NCBI GenBank assembly: GCA_029817715.1
Contig: JARUPY010000085.1
Location: 4,278,001-4,342,000 of the forward strand
Direction: 5' to 3'
Length of the DNA: 64,000 nt
From: Melastoma dodecandrum
Lineage: Eukaryota > Streptophyta > Magnoliopsida > Myrtales > Melastomataceae
Part shown: positions 11,705 to 24,900 of the stretch, in pieces
How the letters are laid out: each line of letters opens with the position of its first letter
Position numbering within the stretch: the first letter of the stretch is position 1
Notes under the pieces: generated by a model
The model's database searches: none
Told to the model about the DNA's origin: nothing
Seen by the model: only the letters and a program-made list of their open reading frames with translations
Program-made: the position numbers and the translations under genes

Positions 11705-14154
11705 ATGAAGAGACTCAAGTCTTATTACGTGAACGTACGGCAGCACCAGTCGGCTTCCTCGTTGGAGCGCCGGTGGATTTTCCCCCTAGCCATCGGCTCC
11801 ATCGCCTCCCTCTTCCTCCTCTTCCTGACCACCCTTACCTACCCAAACGGAGTCCCCTTGCTCCCCTTCCATCGCTCCCCCCTCCCTCGCAGCTCGATCT
11901 TCGTCGAGTCGACGCTGCGGCCGCTCCCCGTCTCGTCCCTACCCCCACCCCCGCGGTTCGCGTACCTCGTTTCGGGCTCCGCGGGGGACGGGGCCATGCT
12001 TAGGCGGACCCTCTGTGCGCTGTACCATCCGAGGAACCAGTATGTCGTCCACTTGGACCTCGAGTCCCCTCCGGAGGAGCGGTTGGATCTGCAGCGGTTC
12101 GTTGAGGGTCACCCAACCTTTCGGAGGTTTGGGAACGTTAGGATGATCACCAAGGCTAATCTTATTACTTATAGAGGACCGACCATGGTGGCGAACACGC
12201 TGCATGCCGCTGCAATCTTGTTGAGGGAAGGCGGGGAATGGGATTGGTTCATCAACCTGAGCGCGTCCGATTACCCTCTCGTTTCGCAGGATGGTGAGCG
12301 AGCTCCCCTGTCCTTTGTTCGTTGGATTCATTCGTTACTGAACTGTCCTCGGGGATATCAACTTTTAGATTGAGAGTACAATAGCTGTCATCTGGGATCG
12401 GATTTTTTTTTCCTCTTTCCGGTGGAGGAACTGTCGGTAATCAGTAGAGATGTGGGTTTGCTTTTAATAGCCGCTTTTCCCCTTGGTTCGGTTGTTTTTG
12501 GAGTGGTGAGATAATGACCAGATCGTTTTGGGTGTTTTGTGTGATGATCAGATCTGCTGCATACGTTTTCTTACCTGCCCAGAGATCTCAACTTCATTGA
12601 TCACACAAGCAACATTGGCTGGAAGGAGTGAGTGGCTTCTTTCGGCGATCTTGTTTTGAGCTTCATGGCGTTGCTGATTGAGTACTTGCAGGTTTCAGAG
12701 GGCGAAGCCTGTTATTATAGATCCTGGGTTGTACAAGGCAAAGAAGGCTGATGTATTTTGGGTTACACAGAGGAGAAGTGTTCCAACAGCCTTTAAGCTC
12801 TTCACAGGTGCATGATCTGCTGAATATAGCTGTTGATCTGCTGTTCTCGCTAGTGGCACATCTCTGATTTTATTTGTTGTTCGTGCGAGTTGTTACATTT
12901 TTGTGTCCACTTATTTTCCAGATAAATTTCAAACTATTTCTGGTCGAAGCTGTCTCTAGTTGTTAATTGACATGGTTTGCATACTATAATTTGCTTTATT
13001 TGATCTATTTTTGGGAAGGACCAAAGCATTTAACGTGCTCTCCCCTGCTATTTTTTGAAGTGGAGAGTGGATATGTACATTTTTCATAGTCATCAATCAG
13101 ACTTAATAGGTCCTTGAAGTTACTTTTTGGAAACTTGATGAGCTAAGACTGCCTATCTTTTCCTAGTCTGTAGAGGAATTATGGGATCATCTAGAATTGA
13201 TCTATCTGTTTTTTCCCTATTAGATGAAGATACATTGTCACGTTAGTTCAATTATTATTTTTGGATGTATAGAGGCTTCCTATCATTATGAAGTAACTTG
13301 TAATAGAGTCACCCATCTACATATTCACAGTGATTATCCTCTACGACGTGACTTGAAATCCATTAGCTGTTATCAAAAAGACAAACAGTATATTTTACAC
13401 CATCTTTTTCTCTCTTTTTCTGGTTTACCATCTAATGTGTCATTAGTGGTAGTGTTTGATGACTTCTTTTAATTCCATTTTCAGAAATGCAAATGCATTT
13501 TCTTGTCCAAGATTGTCTCCGTATTTGCATTCGTTTCAACGCTAAAGTATAGATGAGAAGCGATGTATATGTTCTTGAATGTGTGATTGCATTTATTTTC
13601 CTCCATTTTGTTAATTTACCACTTTGTTTTCTGCTTCAGGCTCTGCTTGGATGGCATTGACACGGCCTTTCGTAGACTACTGCATATGGGGATGGGACAA
13701 CCTTCCTCGAACTGTTCTCATGTACTACACAAACTTCATTTCCTCTCCGGAAGGCTACTTCCACACCGTGATCTGCAACGCGGATGATTTCCGTAACACT
13801 ACTGTGAACAGCGACCTCCACTTCATATCTTGGGACAATCCTCCTAAACAGCACCCCCACTACCTCACCCTTGCTGATATACAGAAGATGATCAATAGCA
13901 ATGCTCCATTCGCTCGAAAATTCAACAGGGAAGATCCTGTCCTTGATAAGATTGATTTTGATCTATTACTCCGGGGACCAAACATGCTTGTCCCTGGCGG
14001 CTGGTGTATCGGAAGCCGGGAAAACGGTAGCGATCCGTGCTCTGAAATAGGGGATCTCACGGTGCTCCGTCCTGGCAGTGGTGCTAAAAGATTAGAGCGT
14101 TTGATCAGTTCTCTGTTATCGAATGAAAACTTTCGGCCAAAGCAGTGCAAGTAG
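11705..14154 (+). CDS. GlcAT14A: Beta-glucuronosyltransferase of family GT14 (GlcAT14 type), four exons
   Basis: Golgi type II membrane enzyme of the GT14/Branch family; characterised members add glucuronic acid to the galactans of arabinogalactan proteins. Exons are 11705-12293, 12552-12627, 12692-12807 and 13640-14154, closing in frame to 431 residues. A short basic N-terminus precedes one hydrophobic anchor (about residues 27-45). The catalytic domain starts near FAYLVSGSAGD and includes the segment NQYVVHLDLESP, SDYPLV, the FIDHTSNIGWKE segment, SAWMALTRPF, SPEGYFHTVICN and NSDLHFISWD. The C-terminal GGWCIGS region is also typical. The larger last intron (832 bases) shows no other gene. 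The symbol is by family resemblance; GlcAT14B is an equally good match by gene order. Confidence 0.93.
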
Positions 14155-15940
14155 GGCTATGGATGGCAGCTTCCAAGCATTGACCCCATGTAATTTAGTA
14201 CAACGGACGAAAAGAAACAAAAGGCTAGAACTCAGCAAAGTTAGTTTCTCTGGTCAGGGGGAGGAAAGCCGTCTTCGGCAAATGGTCTCTAATGAAAATA
14301 CCAATTCTCGGTTGAGGAGTGGGTGTCATGGCACCGAACCCGAAAAGGAAGAGAAGGTGCTTCAACTTGGAGGTAAACCTGGGTTTTGCCTGTTCTTTTC
14401 TCCGGAAAGCTATTGGCAAGCACAAATTCATCGATGTTAACCACGATTACACTGTAAGCGTTACAAATTCTTTTTCTCCAGCTATATCCATGAATGTGGT
14501 CACTGTACATACAATCTTAAGTAGGAACAGAGGCTTCCTTCCAAGTGATGGTCTTATACTTGCTTGCGGTGTTTCTGACATGGATTGATAAAATTGTGGG
14601 GGTCCGAGACACATTGTTTGGTCGGGCATGTTCTAGTGCAGGCGGGACTGCTCGATGTGTTGCGGTCGTGGCTACGAACTTGTCTGCGCGACATAGATTA
14701 CTGAGGAGTTTATACTCCTAACCGATTCTAGGTAGAGTTTATGAAGTTAATATTTGTATTATCTGTTTGGTTTTTGTTTTCGTGATTTACCATTATTGTT
14801 TAATTAAAGATGGTCCTAATTTTAAAAATTTTATATATCAGATTTGTTGGATATCGTGTTGAGGTTACTAACACTTGTAAAACCGATTGGGTGACCCAAG
14901 AGTCAGGGCTCGGGGTTCTTAATTGGGAATTTAATAATCTGCCCAGCATTGATTAAAAGCCTATTCAGACGTGAAACTCTGCTTCTCCCATTCAGTTCGG
15001 CTACACCCATAATTATATACTCACTTCTTCTAAGTGCAACACTCGTGCATCTAAGGTGATACATTCATTGCCTTGTAAGGCAAAAACAACCATCTCAAAT
15101 AAATAGCTGTATGCTCACAACATCTCTGTGGAAGTAGCCAGCCTGCCTGCCTGCCTGCCTTTGTGACTTACATAGCTTCAGCTAGCAGAGTATATATAGA
15201 GGTGTCTCTCTGGGAAAGTTGCCGTTTGGAAGTGTGTGACATGGAATCTGCACGATGAAGGGAAAGAGGACATCGTGATATAATTCGAGCTTCGTCCAGT
15301 GTTCCAGTTCCAAGTCCAGAGGAATTCTTGTATTGTCTGGATATTGAGATTGGTTACGGGGTCAATTGCTGTGGTTGGTTGAGATTTGGGATATTCTAAA
15401 GAAGAGACATGTGAGCCAGATAAATTAAGAATCAGTAGACTGCAATAAAATTGTTCATGAGGGGCATGCATAACCCCTTTTTCTGCAATAAAACTGATGA
15501 TGTTGTCGTAAGACAAAATTGGATACCAGTAATATGGGGGTTTCATGTCATTGTTGAGACAAGGAAAGAAGGAAGAAAGTAGGAGGGGAGCAGTCCCATC
15601 ACCACCATGCAAAATGCGAACCACCTGAAACCGTGGGCTTGTTTGTTTCGTTGCACCCTCGTTTCCCCTGACAGTATTGTTTTTTTTTTTTGGCCTTTTT
15701 GGCAGGAAGAAGACGAAGTTGTCCGAAGAATCCGAATCACCCCTATAAAGAAAAGAGTAGGCACAAAGTACCAAACTCACCAAATCTTCCCCCGCTTCTG
15801 ACTTTTGACCCACCCCTTTTCCCCACCTTCCCCGAAACGTCTTCCCACAAGAACAGGGATTTCGCCCCCCGGAACCCCATTCCAGGATCGGTTTCGACGA
15901 CGACCGGCTTCACGACGCCAAAGATCGTTTCTTTTCGACG
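14155..15940. other. Intergenic region between GT14 and prolyl hydroxylase genes
   Basis: The 3' UTR of the GT14 gene is followed by AT-rich DNA. A GCCT tetranucleotide run lies at about 15138-15160. A 211-codon minus-strand frame at 15178-15813 has no recognisable domain, is rich in low-complexity residues and overlaps the likely 5' leader of the next gene, so I do not call it. The pyrimidine-rich stretch at 15780-15930 is probably that leader. Confidence 0.5.
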
Positions 15941-18134
15941 ATGGGTTCTGTTTTTCTTCTGGTTTTCTTGATTATTTTCCTGCTGGTGTCCCCCGATCGG
16001 GCCCATTCCGCTCTTCCTTTCCGCAGACGACTCGCCGACAGGACGTAAATGACCCTGTTTTTGATCTGGCAATCTTTTCTTCTGTGTTTCGTTAAGGGTT
16101 TAGGTTCAACGTCGTTTGGTTTTTCTGGGTGTTTGCAGGGGTGGATCTATGATTAGAATGGTGACCGGTGGATCCTCGGTTTCGATTGATCCGACTCGGG
16201 TTACTCATCTTTCATGGAAACCTAGGTATGAAAGGAATGAAAAAACTAGTTGTGTCGTCTCTTCAGGGGGGGGGGGGGGATGCTGACGTTGGATTTCGTT
16301 TTCTGTAGGGCGTTCCTTTACAGGGGATTCTTATCGAATGAGGAGTGTGATCATTTGATTACTCTGGTGAGCAAGAAGGATTTCTTTGTTTTTTTTTTTG
16401 GCTTCGTTTGGATTAATTTGTTTGAGGTGAATGTGTTTATTCTTGTGGGGAGTTTATATTTGATGGGAAGCTTGGCGTTCTGTCAGGCCAAAGATAAGTT
16501 GGAGAAGTCAATGGTGGCCGATAATGATTCTGGGAAGAGTATAGAGAGTAAAGTAAGGACAAGCTCTGGAATGTTTCTCCAGAAAGCTCAGGTCAGTGGA
16601 TCTTATTATTCTTTTCTGGATGGGATGGGATGGAGGAAGACCTTTGATCTGTTCGTGGCAATTCACATTTGTCTGGATGGCTTTTTTGCTCATCCAGAAC
16701 AAAAGGGGATGGTTTCTTCCTTTTCAACCCTCTGATTCTTTCGTATTGTACGTTGACCTGAGTATCCATACTGCGACCCCTGTTACTGTTGTTGTATGTC
16801 AGTCATACATGCACCAATGTGTGATTATTTTGCTGGTGTGTCAAGGCGTCTGGATCTTGGGGTGAGGCTGTGTTCGCATTTTACAGAGGTCTGCTGGCTA
16901 ATGCAGGCTTCTGGTACTGGGGTGGTTGTAGACAAGTTGAATAAGTTCGAAGCTCGAATCCTTTTTTTGCCAAATGCGATGTGTAATCCATGTTTTTGTC
17001 TATCAACAAGAGCTCAAATGAGCAAAAACTATATTTTTTTATTTAACCCGAGCTAGAAATATTTGGCTTCATATACATAATTAACACGAATATAACCTTT
17101 TAGGGTAATCTCTGCCAGCGGTATAACTTCATTTAAGGTTGATGACTGAGTAGCTTGTGTGCGTGCTTCTATGAGCTTCGCCTAATTATGTTTGAATTAC
17201 AGAATACTTGCTAGTTTGGATAGAGGAATAAAGCACTTGTCATTTTCTTTTTTTTTTTCTCTTGAAAGGATGAAATTGTTGCTGGCATTGAGGCTCGGAT
17301 TGCTGCATGGACCTTCCTTCCAGTCGGTGAGGATTCCTTTCCTTATTTCAAGTCAATGTTGCTAACTATTCCTCTTGAAATGTATTTGAATTGTTTTCGT
17401 TCGTAAAATCATCTCTTAACCAGAAAATGGGGAATCGATCCAAATATTGCACTATGAGCACGGTCAAAAGTATGAGCCTCATTTTGATTATTTCCATGAC
17501 AAGGCTAACCAAGAGTTAGGAGGACACCGTGTCGCCACTGTTTTGATGTATCTCTCTAACATAGAGAAGGGAGGGGAAACTGTCTTCCCGAATTCCGAGG
17601 TGAGTTAAGATCAGATGAGGTCTGCTGACATATGTACTTCTTTCATGTGCTCTTTCTCGTAGGCACTATGAACACTTTTGAATTCGCAGGCCAAGACATC
17701 TCAGCCAAAGAATGATGACATGTCCGACTGCGCTAAAAATGGGTACTCAGGTAATGAGATTTGAAGGTGAATTGGCGAATCATCCGAACATCTGCTGCCT
17801 GTGTACTTAGTTCTCTCTTGTGGTTGCAGTTAAGCCAATGAAGGGTGATGCTTTGCTATTCTTCAGTTTACATCCAGATGCGGCCACAGACACTAGCAGT
17901 TTGCACGGTAGCTGCCCTGTGATCGAGGGTGAGAAGTGGTCGGCCACCAAGTGGATTCATGTCCGCTCCTTCGACAAGCCAGCGAAAAGCTCATCCGACG
18001 GAGACTGCAAAGACAAGAACGAGAACTGTGCCACCTGGGCGAAGGCTGGCGAGTGTGAGAAGAACCCGTTATACATGGTCGGCTCAGAGGGCATGTACGG
18101 CTACTGCAGGAAGAGTTGCAATGCTTGCTCGTAG
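15941..18134 (+). CDS. Prolyl 4-hydroxylase with C-terminal ShK-like domain, eight exons
   Basis: Fe(II)/2-oxoglutarate dioxygenase that hydroxylates proline in cell-wall glycoproteins and peptide hormones within the ER and Golgi. Exons are 15941-16044, 16139-16225, 16309-16366, 16487-16591, 17269-17326, 17424-17599, 17690-17750 and 17830-18134, closing in frame to 317 residues. An N-terminal hydrophobic segment (residues 3-17) is a signal anchor. WKPRAF and the ECDHLI motif open the catalytic domain. The iron ligands are His and Asp in PHFDYFHD plus the His of LHGSCPV; the Lys in WSATKWIHV should bind 2-oxoglutarate. The last 45 residues have six Cys in the ShK-like pattern seen in a plant P4H subgroup. 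CLE-type peptides carry hydroxyproline, and a CLE gene lies 2.6 kb away, but I draw no functional link from that. Confidence 0.94.
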
Positions 18135-20712
18135 TAGAGAAAAGCTTTTGTTCTGCTAACTGTGCGTGGGGCGCATATAGGTCACAGGACTTATACTGTA
18201 AAGAGAAAACGAAACTAGGACTAACTTAAAATATGCCGCCGGATTTATACTTGATGCTGAATCGTTCGGACCACAATGCCATCGGCATGGGGCTGCTGGC
18301 TTCACGATTATACTGGCTGATACTCGAATTTGAAATCTTAATGAGAGGATGAGACGAAAACTTTCAAAATGCCCTTAATTCGGTATTTCTAATATCGAAT
18401 TTAATTAGTAAAGAATTCGATTTTTTGCCCGTTTCTTATGCGTTTGTCTCGTGTCCTGTGATGTCTCTTCCAGTTTGTCTGGATTAGATCCTTTGTCCGG
18501 ATCCCTAAATATAGCAAACGGAAGTAGTAAGAAAAACTTCCTTTTAGAAGGTTAACTCCCCTCGTTATCCAAAAACCAAACATTCCAACAAGAATTGTCG
18601 CCACAAAATCAAGGATAAAAAGGGCGGATCTGAAAGGGGAACACTGGCGAAAGCTTTTGTTTTAAGTTGGATGACGACCACGTTGCAGAGATCCTCCGTC
18701 TCGTTCCGGAGACAAGGCTCGTCCGGCAGGATATGGGACGATGTCCAGTGCCCCCCTGGACAGAGATCCGGCCCGTTGCTCGCCCAGGCCGGGGAGCGGA
18801 ATCCTGATAGAGAGAGGCATGGCCATGGCGGACGAGAGCGACAGGGTGGTTGATTCGCATGCAGAAACTTCTATTGCAGTTGTTGCAGATAGACCAAGGA
18901 GTTGCATTCCTTCCATTTTCGGCAGATGCATAGGTTCCTCAAGGACATTGTCGTGATGGTTTGGGTCATGGTTATTAGGATTTTATAGTTCGCACGTAAG
19001 TTTTCTGGATATATTTCATTATGGGAAGGAAAAACATATCAAATTTCTTCACTTCAGGTAGTCCATCGACTCATTTCTTTTCAACCATACTTCCACTCTT
19101 TTAACGCATTCGTAGCGACGTTCTCTGGAGCCGCAAAACTGCCGTTCACGACGACATCTCGTAGATCTTATCTAACAACGTATGGTTTCATACGAGACTT
19201 TCATATTCGATAGTTGGACTCGTTTAACAATTCCAAATCAAGTCCGACTATACGACCATCACCTTTCCTACCGAGAGTGTACCGATGTGCCTCACGAGGT
19301 CAAGATGATATCATGTAAAGAAAAAAGTGACCGACAAACCACTCCGTTCACAAATCGTAGTACAATCGTGAAGGAACATCTCTCTTCTCAAGATAAACGA
19401 AGGTTATAGAAGATTAGTGTTTTTGTGGTCTCCACAATGAAAAACATACTAAAGTATAATTTAAATAAACTAATATTAATTAAGGCGCTAACCTGACAAC
19501 AACTACGTTTATGAATCTTTAAAGAGTAAAAATACGTAACCCAACAAGTGTACAAGGTCTAGAGAAAAGAGTCCCTAACACTGGATAGTTGTAAACTTTA
19601 ATGTGTCCTTGGAGATGAACGACATGAAGGAAGCGATATGACATCAGGAAAACAAGATGAGAAAGTGAAAGTAACAACGTCCTGAATGAACAAATTCTAT
19701 TAAGCGAAGCATCTTGATAGAAAAATCATTTCAAAATTCAACCATAACGATTTCACGTGATTCTGGGAAAGCTTTCTTCTTTTTTGGGGAATGTAGTTCG
19801 GGCTTATGCAGATTACGACTTCAACGAGACGGAGAAGCGAATCCGCATTACTTTGTGAAGCTTTTTCCTCAGGTTATACCATTGGAAAATGAGTGCATGA
19901 TTTCGAAACATCAACCTTCGCAGGCCAAAACCTCGATGGCGTTTCACAAACACCTGTAGCACAGAGAATCGACAAGGGTCGAGTTACCTGCACGGATTAT
20001 ACAATGCGGCCTGATGCCTAATGTCCTCACCATAAATCTGAAGAGGACATGTTCCTATTCGTCTCGATGACACTGCCCTGAGATCCATGGGAGAGGTCCA
20101 TCCATGGAACGCTTTCTTACAACCTTTTCCTTTGGCTAGTGTTTTTTTCATAAAGGCGAAAATCAAAGCTTTTAGCCATTTCGAAACGTCTTATCCCGTT
20201 TCTCGTCGATCAAACTTTCGATTAAAGAGGAAGAGAAACATCAAGTTCCTTTCTTGATTACCAACCAACTTCACTTTTGGACTACCAAACAGGAATTCCA
20301 ACAATCATGAACTTGTTAATGATTGCATGTCTTTAAGGATTTGAATCCTTTTTTAGGTCCCGGTCCAAGCGACATGTTAAATGCAATAATTCGGTTATTC
20401 AAACTTAAACGCTTCCTTCCGTCTCACGCCGCGGTTTCGCGCGAAATGATGCACACTCCTCGTCGAAATGATAACGATCTCGCGACGGGGCCGTCAACGT
20501 GGTTGTATCGTTTCGCGAAAGAGACGTGATCGACAGCTCTTGTCCGACAGAGATTGACACCCCCCCTCCCCCCACCTAAAATCCCTCCCTTTTTCAACAA
20601 TCTTACTGAAATCATTCTCCTCTTATCTTCCCCCAGTTTCTGCTCCGCTTCGACGAGCTCTGTGCTGTCGAAATCTCCAGCTCTGTTCCAGTGACAGCTT
20701 TCTGGCTGGGTC
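18135..20712. other. Intergenic region upstream of the CLE gene
   Basis: About 2.6 kb without a convincing gene. The segment 18600-18960 is GC-richer and has short frames on both strands that I do not recognise. From 19000 to 20450 the sequence is AT-rich and unstructured, possibly decayed transposon DNA. The 150 bases before 20713 are pyrimidine-rich and probably include the CLE 5' leader. Confidence 0.45.
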
Positions 20713-20994
20713 ATGAGGAAATACGCGAGGGTTCGCACCCAGGCGCCAAGGGCCATGACTCCCATCCTAGTGTTGTCGGGTATCGTGATCTTGTTCTGTT
20801 TCTCGGAGAGGAAAGGCCTGGCCATAGCGGCACCGGCGTCGTCATCCAAGGAACGGTTGGAGCATTTGAGGTCGAGATTGATCGAGCTGGCGAGAGGACG
20901 TCATAGAGCTTCCCAGGACCTCAGTCTCCACGCCGTCGTCAGGCGGAGAGTCCCGACTGGGCCCGACCCGATTCACAACAAGTTAGCACGATAA
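20713..20994 (+). CDS. CLE (CLAVATA3/ESR-related) peptide precursor
   Basis: A 93-residue prepropeptide for a secreted signalling peptide that acts through LRR receptor kinases such as CLV1/BAM types. A basic N-terminus (residues 1-14) is followed by a hydrophobic signal segment (about 16-31). The variable domain contains KERLEHLRSRL. The CLE dodecapeptide is at residues 78-89, RRVPTGPDPIHN. It has Pro4, Gly6, Pro7, Pro9, His11 and Asn12, the residues that are hydroxylated or needed for receptor binding. A short KLAR tail follows. The DPIHN ending places it near the CLE25/CLE26 group rather than the TDIF type. The gene is intronless, as is usual for this family. The first ATG in the frame gives the signal peptide, so the start is secure. 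Confidence 0.9.
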   Translation: MRKYARVRTQAPRAMTPILVLSGIVILFCFSERKGLAIAAPASSSKERLEHLRSRLIELARGRHRASQDLSLHAVVRRRVPTGPDPIHNKLAR

Positions 20995-21993
20995 GTTTAT
21001 CCTCTTCTACCTATTGCTAACCAGTTATCGCAATCATCCCCGATTGCACAAAGGGAACCGCTCCATGAAAATCATGGGATGGTGTATCTGCCATTGTCGT
21101 GACAACCACGCGACAAAATTCATAGGCGGAGCAACTCAGATGGAGAACAAATATAAGAACCGAAACATCAAACTTTACTCCCCTTCCCCTCCATATCATA
21201 GTTTTATTCATGTAATCATTTATGGTGTAGCTACTTTAGAGGACATACAAAAAAGACCCAACAATTCCTTTGACCAGACACACACACACACACATATATG
21301 TAGGGCTTTGTCTTACATATTTTTAATATGCAATTTATTTGTTGTTTGACAGGAGAGTTGGGATGTACAGGCAGCTACCGGGAGCCTAAAAGAGCCTCTC
21401 TCGATGAAGTGCCTGCCACGCCCCCCCTCTCATATCATTTCCGACATTATATGCATGGGAATATTTTGTATTTGATGATTGTTTCCTGTTCTTTTGGGGG
21501 GGGGGGGGATGATAAGGCTCTAATGCATGTATGTGTATAAGGACCGGGGTTTGTCCTATTGGGCCTCTTCCGTACATATTGTTCTCGGCCTTCCACTGAT
21601 AACGGGCCAGGCCCGTTCTTCACCATGGATTTGGGCTCGGTCATGCTGGCCGTTTTTACATATGCAAAAGGAGGGAGCGAGCAGGGGAGAGCCCGAAAAG
21701 ACCAAACACCTGATTTCCATCATCGCCGATTGCAACAAACGTGGGATGGAATTCGGGTCGGTGGTACGTGGGGAGGAAGAGTTGGAGCCAGAAAGAGAAA
21801 TTCGAAAAGAGAGTGGGGGGCAATTCGGTAACTTCGACGTATCGACCCCCCCCCCGCCGATGGCTTTTCTAACAAACGCAAGAACACAAGGCTCTCTCTC
21901 TCTCTTTGTAATAATAATAATTTCCCCTAAAAACACAACAACCCCACACACACACAGAACAAACACCTAACCGCCGTCTGACTCCCCCCCAAG
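20995..21993. other. Intergenic region with simple repeats
   Basis: A CA-dinucleotide run lies at 21280-21294, a G tract at about 21487-21498 and a C tract near 21847-21856. Open frames at 21527-21970 on both strands overlap each other and look non-coding. The end of the stretch (21895-21990) is CT/CA-rich and probably is the leader of the next gene. Confidence 0.45.
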
Positions 21994-24900
21994 ATGGACG
22001 ACGATTCGGAGGTGCCCCATCCCGATGCCTAACTCTTCCTTTCTCGATTCGATCTCTCTACTCTTTCTTGCTTGAATCTGTTGGCTGTTGTTGTTTCAGA
22101 ACTTGGCTGCTCTGAAGAGGGCGTACGCGGAGATGATCCTCAACACCGCGAGGGAGGCCGCCTCTCGTGTCGCCGACGCCGACCGCCGTGCTGCCGGGTT
22201 CCACCGTGAGCTCTGCTTCGCCAGGGACGAGGCCGTCCGGATGCTCGTTAAGCTCAAGCATATGCTCGATGCCAAGGTCCCCCTCCCTTTTGATTTTTTT
22301 TTTTTAAAAAGAAAAGGTTCCTCTTTTGGGTTTTGTGACGCCTGGCTGCTTGAGTTGGAGCTGGTTTTTTCCGTGGCTTGGTGTTCAGCCTTTCCGAATT
22401 TAAGGTGTTTATCGAGGTTCTTCCCCACATGATGTAAACTGTTCGTTCCATCTACTGGAGCCAAAGTCAGGCAGGCTTGCTTTGGGATTGTTGGAGAACT
22501 GGGAAAGTTCGCTCCTTTTTGTGATTTCTAGGTTGAATAAGAGTGTTTTTGTGTGATTAAGAGGGAAGGCTTCTTCACCTGTAATCAATTTTATGCCCTC
22601 TCTTTAGTCCTTTGGTTGTCATTGTGCTGCCGCTCGTTGCAACCCGTCGTAGACTAAGGTGTTAGGGAAATGTCCGACTGAATCACCTGCAGCAACATGG
22701 TCGCTTGCTATTACTTGGCCTTACCTTGTGTAGGAACGCATTGTGAATTAATGAATTGCATCTTTCCGAAGATGATAAAGGGAATCTACACCCTTTTTGT
22801 GCTAGCCTTTTCTTGATTGGCCGTAGCCATGGGGTTAATGCACTAGTTGTTTTGGACTCAGATCTGTTTTTGACTTAATGAGGCTGAAAATCTGATTCTT
22901 ATGGATTCCAGGTTTGAGCGAAAGTCAGGATCATTAATTAAAAGATTGATGATACATTGAAGAAAAGTAATGAATATTATCACTGCATGTCGAAGATGTC
23001 CTGGTTGAAGCTTTCTAAAACAATGTCTCTTGCTGGTTGGTGTTTCCTGCAGACAGTTGAAGCTGAAACAACCATCGCCAAAAAGGAAGAGCAAATTGAG
23101 GAGCTTGAAGCCCAATTGGAAGAGGCTGAGTCGAAGATACTGGATCTCAGAATGGAATTGGAATATGTTCGGGATGAGCTGGAGGTTGAGAAGGCCAAGA
23201 ATAATATACAAAGTTCGGAGAATAAATCTTCTTCTGGTGGCGATTTACCCCACAACCGTCTAAATTCTTTGGAGCCCATAGTACCATACCTGTCAGATTC
23301 CGAACTCAATAGTGCTGTAAATCAACACATCAAGGAGAGATTGATGAATGATAGGGAAACGGTTCAGATGAGCTGTAATGGAATTGACCCAGTAAGACAA
23401 TTGGCTGACCCGAGTCCAGAAGGCGCTGTTGATCAGAAAACTGATTTAGCTGCGATGGTCATTGGAAGAAAGGAGCGTGAGCCATACAGAAATGTGTTTA
23501 CACAAAGAGTACGAGCGTTTGAAGGGCATCTTCTACAGGGAACTTTAGGGTGCAAGCTAAACTGTGGTTCCTGTGACAAAGGGGAGAATGGGATGCACTC
23601 TTTTTCCCAGCCTCGCAACTTGGAAACTGCAAAAGTGATTCCTTTGCAAAATTTGGAGAGACCTGCAATCATGAGGAAAAAACATAGGAAAACAACATGG
23701 GCGAAGAAATCTAAAAGTGCCCAGATTCCAGTCTATGCAAAACAGTGGAGGCGGCAGCATCTTGTTTCTTCTCTTGCCCTGGGTCAATCCTACTCCACTG
23801 AAAATGGCGCTGACATTGACAAGGGTTTCCAAACTGATCATATCGAAAGTGTTCGTGACTCTGATGCCCAAGATGGTCCTCTTAATTTGCAGAAAAGGCG
23901 GCAGAGCAGTGATCTTCATACTATCGAGGGTAAGACGGTCAAGCGTAATGGAAAACGAAAAGGTAGAAGAGGGAAGAACCTCAATGATGAGTTTCAGTTC
24001 GCTGACCAGTCCCATTTCACCGAGTCATCTCATTTCCATCTTGGCCAAGCAACACCAGTTGAAGGAAAAACAAAATCCAAGGCATTTGATAATATAGGGA
24101 TTATAAATGAGGAAAAATTTGAAGGATCAAGCAGCAGCGGTCTTGTAGCTAAGGAAGGAGACAAAATTAAAGATGATTTTGCTGTGAACAATGTGCTAGT
24201 TCCGTATGAAGAATCAGAGCCAGGATCGAACTCTGTGAATTCAGATGTTGATGTGGAGAGGAATGTTAAGGAGGATGGAAGTTGTGTGCAAAGTGATGAT
24301 AATAGGGTCGTCAAGTATACATTCCAGAGGAAGCGGAAGAGGGCTTTCTCGGGCAATGATAGTGAAAACCAGGCCCTCCTAGGAAACACAGTCAAGAAGC
24401 ATGCGGGGAATATGGTAAAAAGTCGACTAGAGTCCAACCCATGTAAAGCAACGAATGAGCCCTCGAGGGATAGCCGACGACTTGCTCAGGTTGCTCGACA
24501 GGTCAGTATTCTTCCTGCTCCTTCGGTCCCTTGGAAAAGGTTCTTTCAAAGTTTTTAATATATTAGTAGGAGATGAAATATTTTCATTTTCCAATAGTAC
24601 TGGGATGAATTGGGCTTCATCTCATGTTTGCTTCCTTTTAGGTATCATATGTGAGTCTAGCATTTAGGATCAATTAATATACCAACTAGAATGGACAAGC
24701 CCATCACTGCATCTGTTTAGTAGCTTATGTTTATGCGCTGGCTTCGGTTTTATTGATAAAAGGCCTCTTAAGGCAATTTAAACATATTTTCTAGCTAATA
24801 TTGGAGCACCGTACTCAACTTGGCTTTTATTGCTACAAGTGGTGCCTCTCAGTCAACTTGAGCTTTTAAGCGTTTTAAGTAGACAAAAAAAAAACGAGTA

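Noticed and set aside
15178..15813. 211-codon minus-strand open frame
   Set aside because: No domain, low-complexity composition, and overlap with the likely 5' leader of the prolyl hydroxylase gene.
16940..16985. TTCGAA...CGAATCC motif resembling a tRNA B box
   Set aside because: No A box or cloverleaf upstream; it lies inside an intron of the prolyl hydroxylase gene.
22957..23052. Start of the long coiled-coil frame at 22957
   Set aside because: These 32 codons are intron: a pyrimidine-containing acceptor precedes 23053, and exons 1-2 supply the conserved N-terminus.
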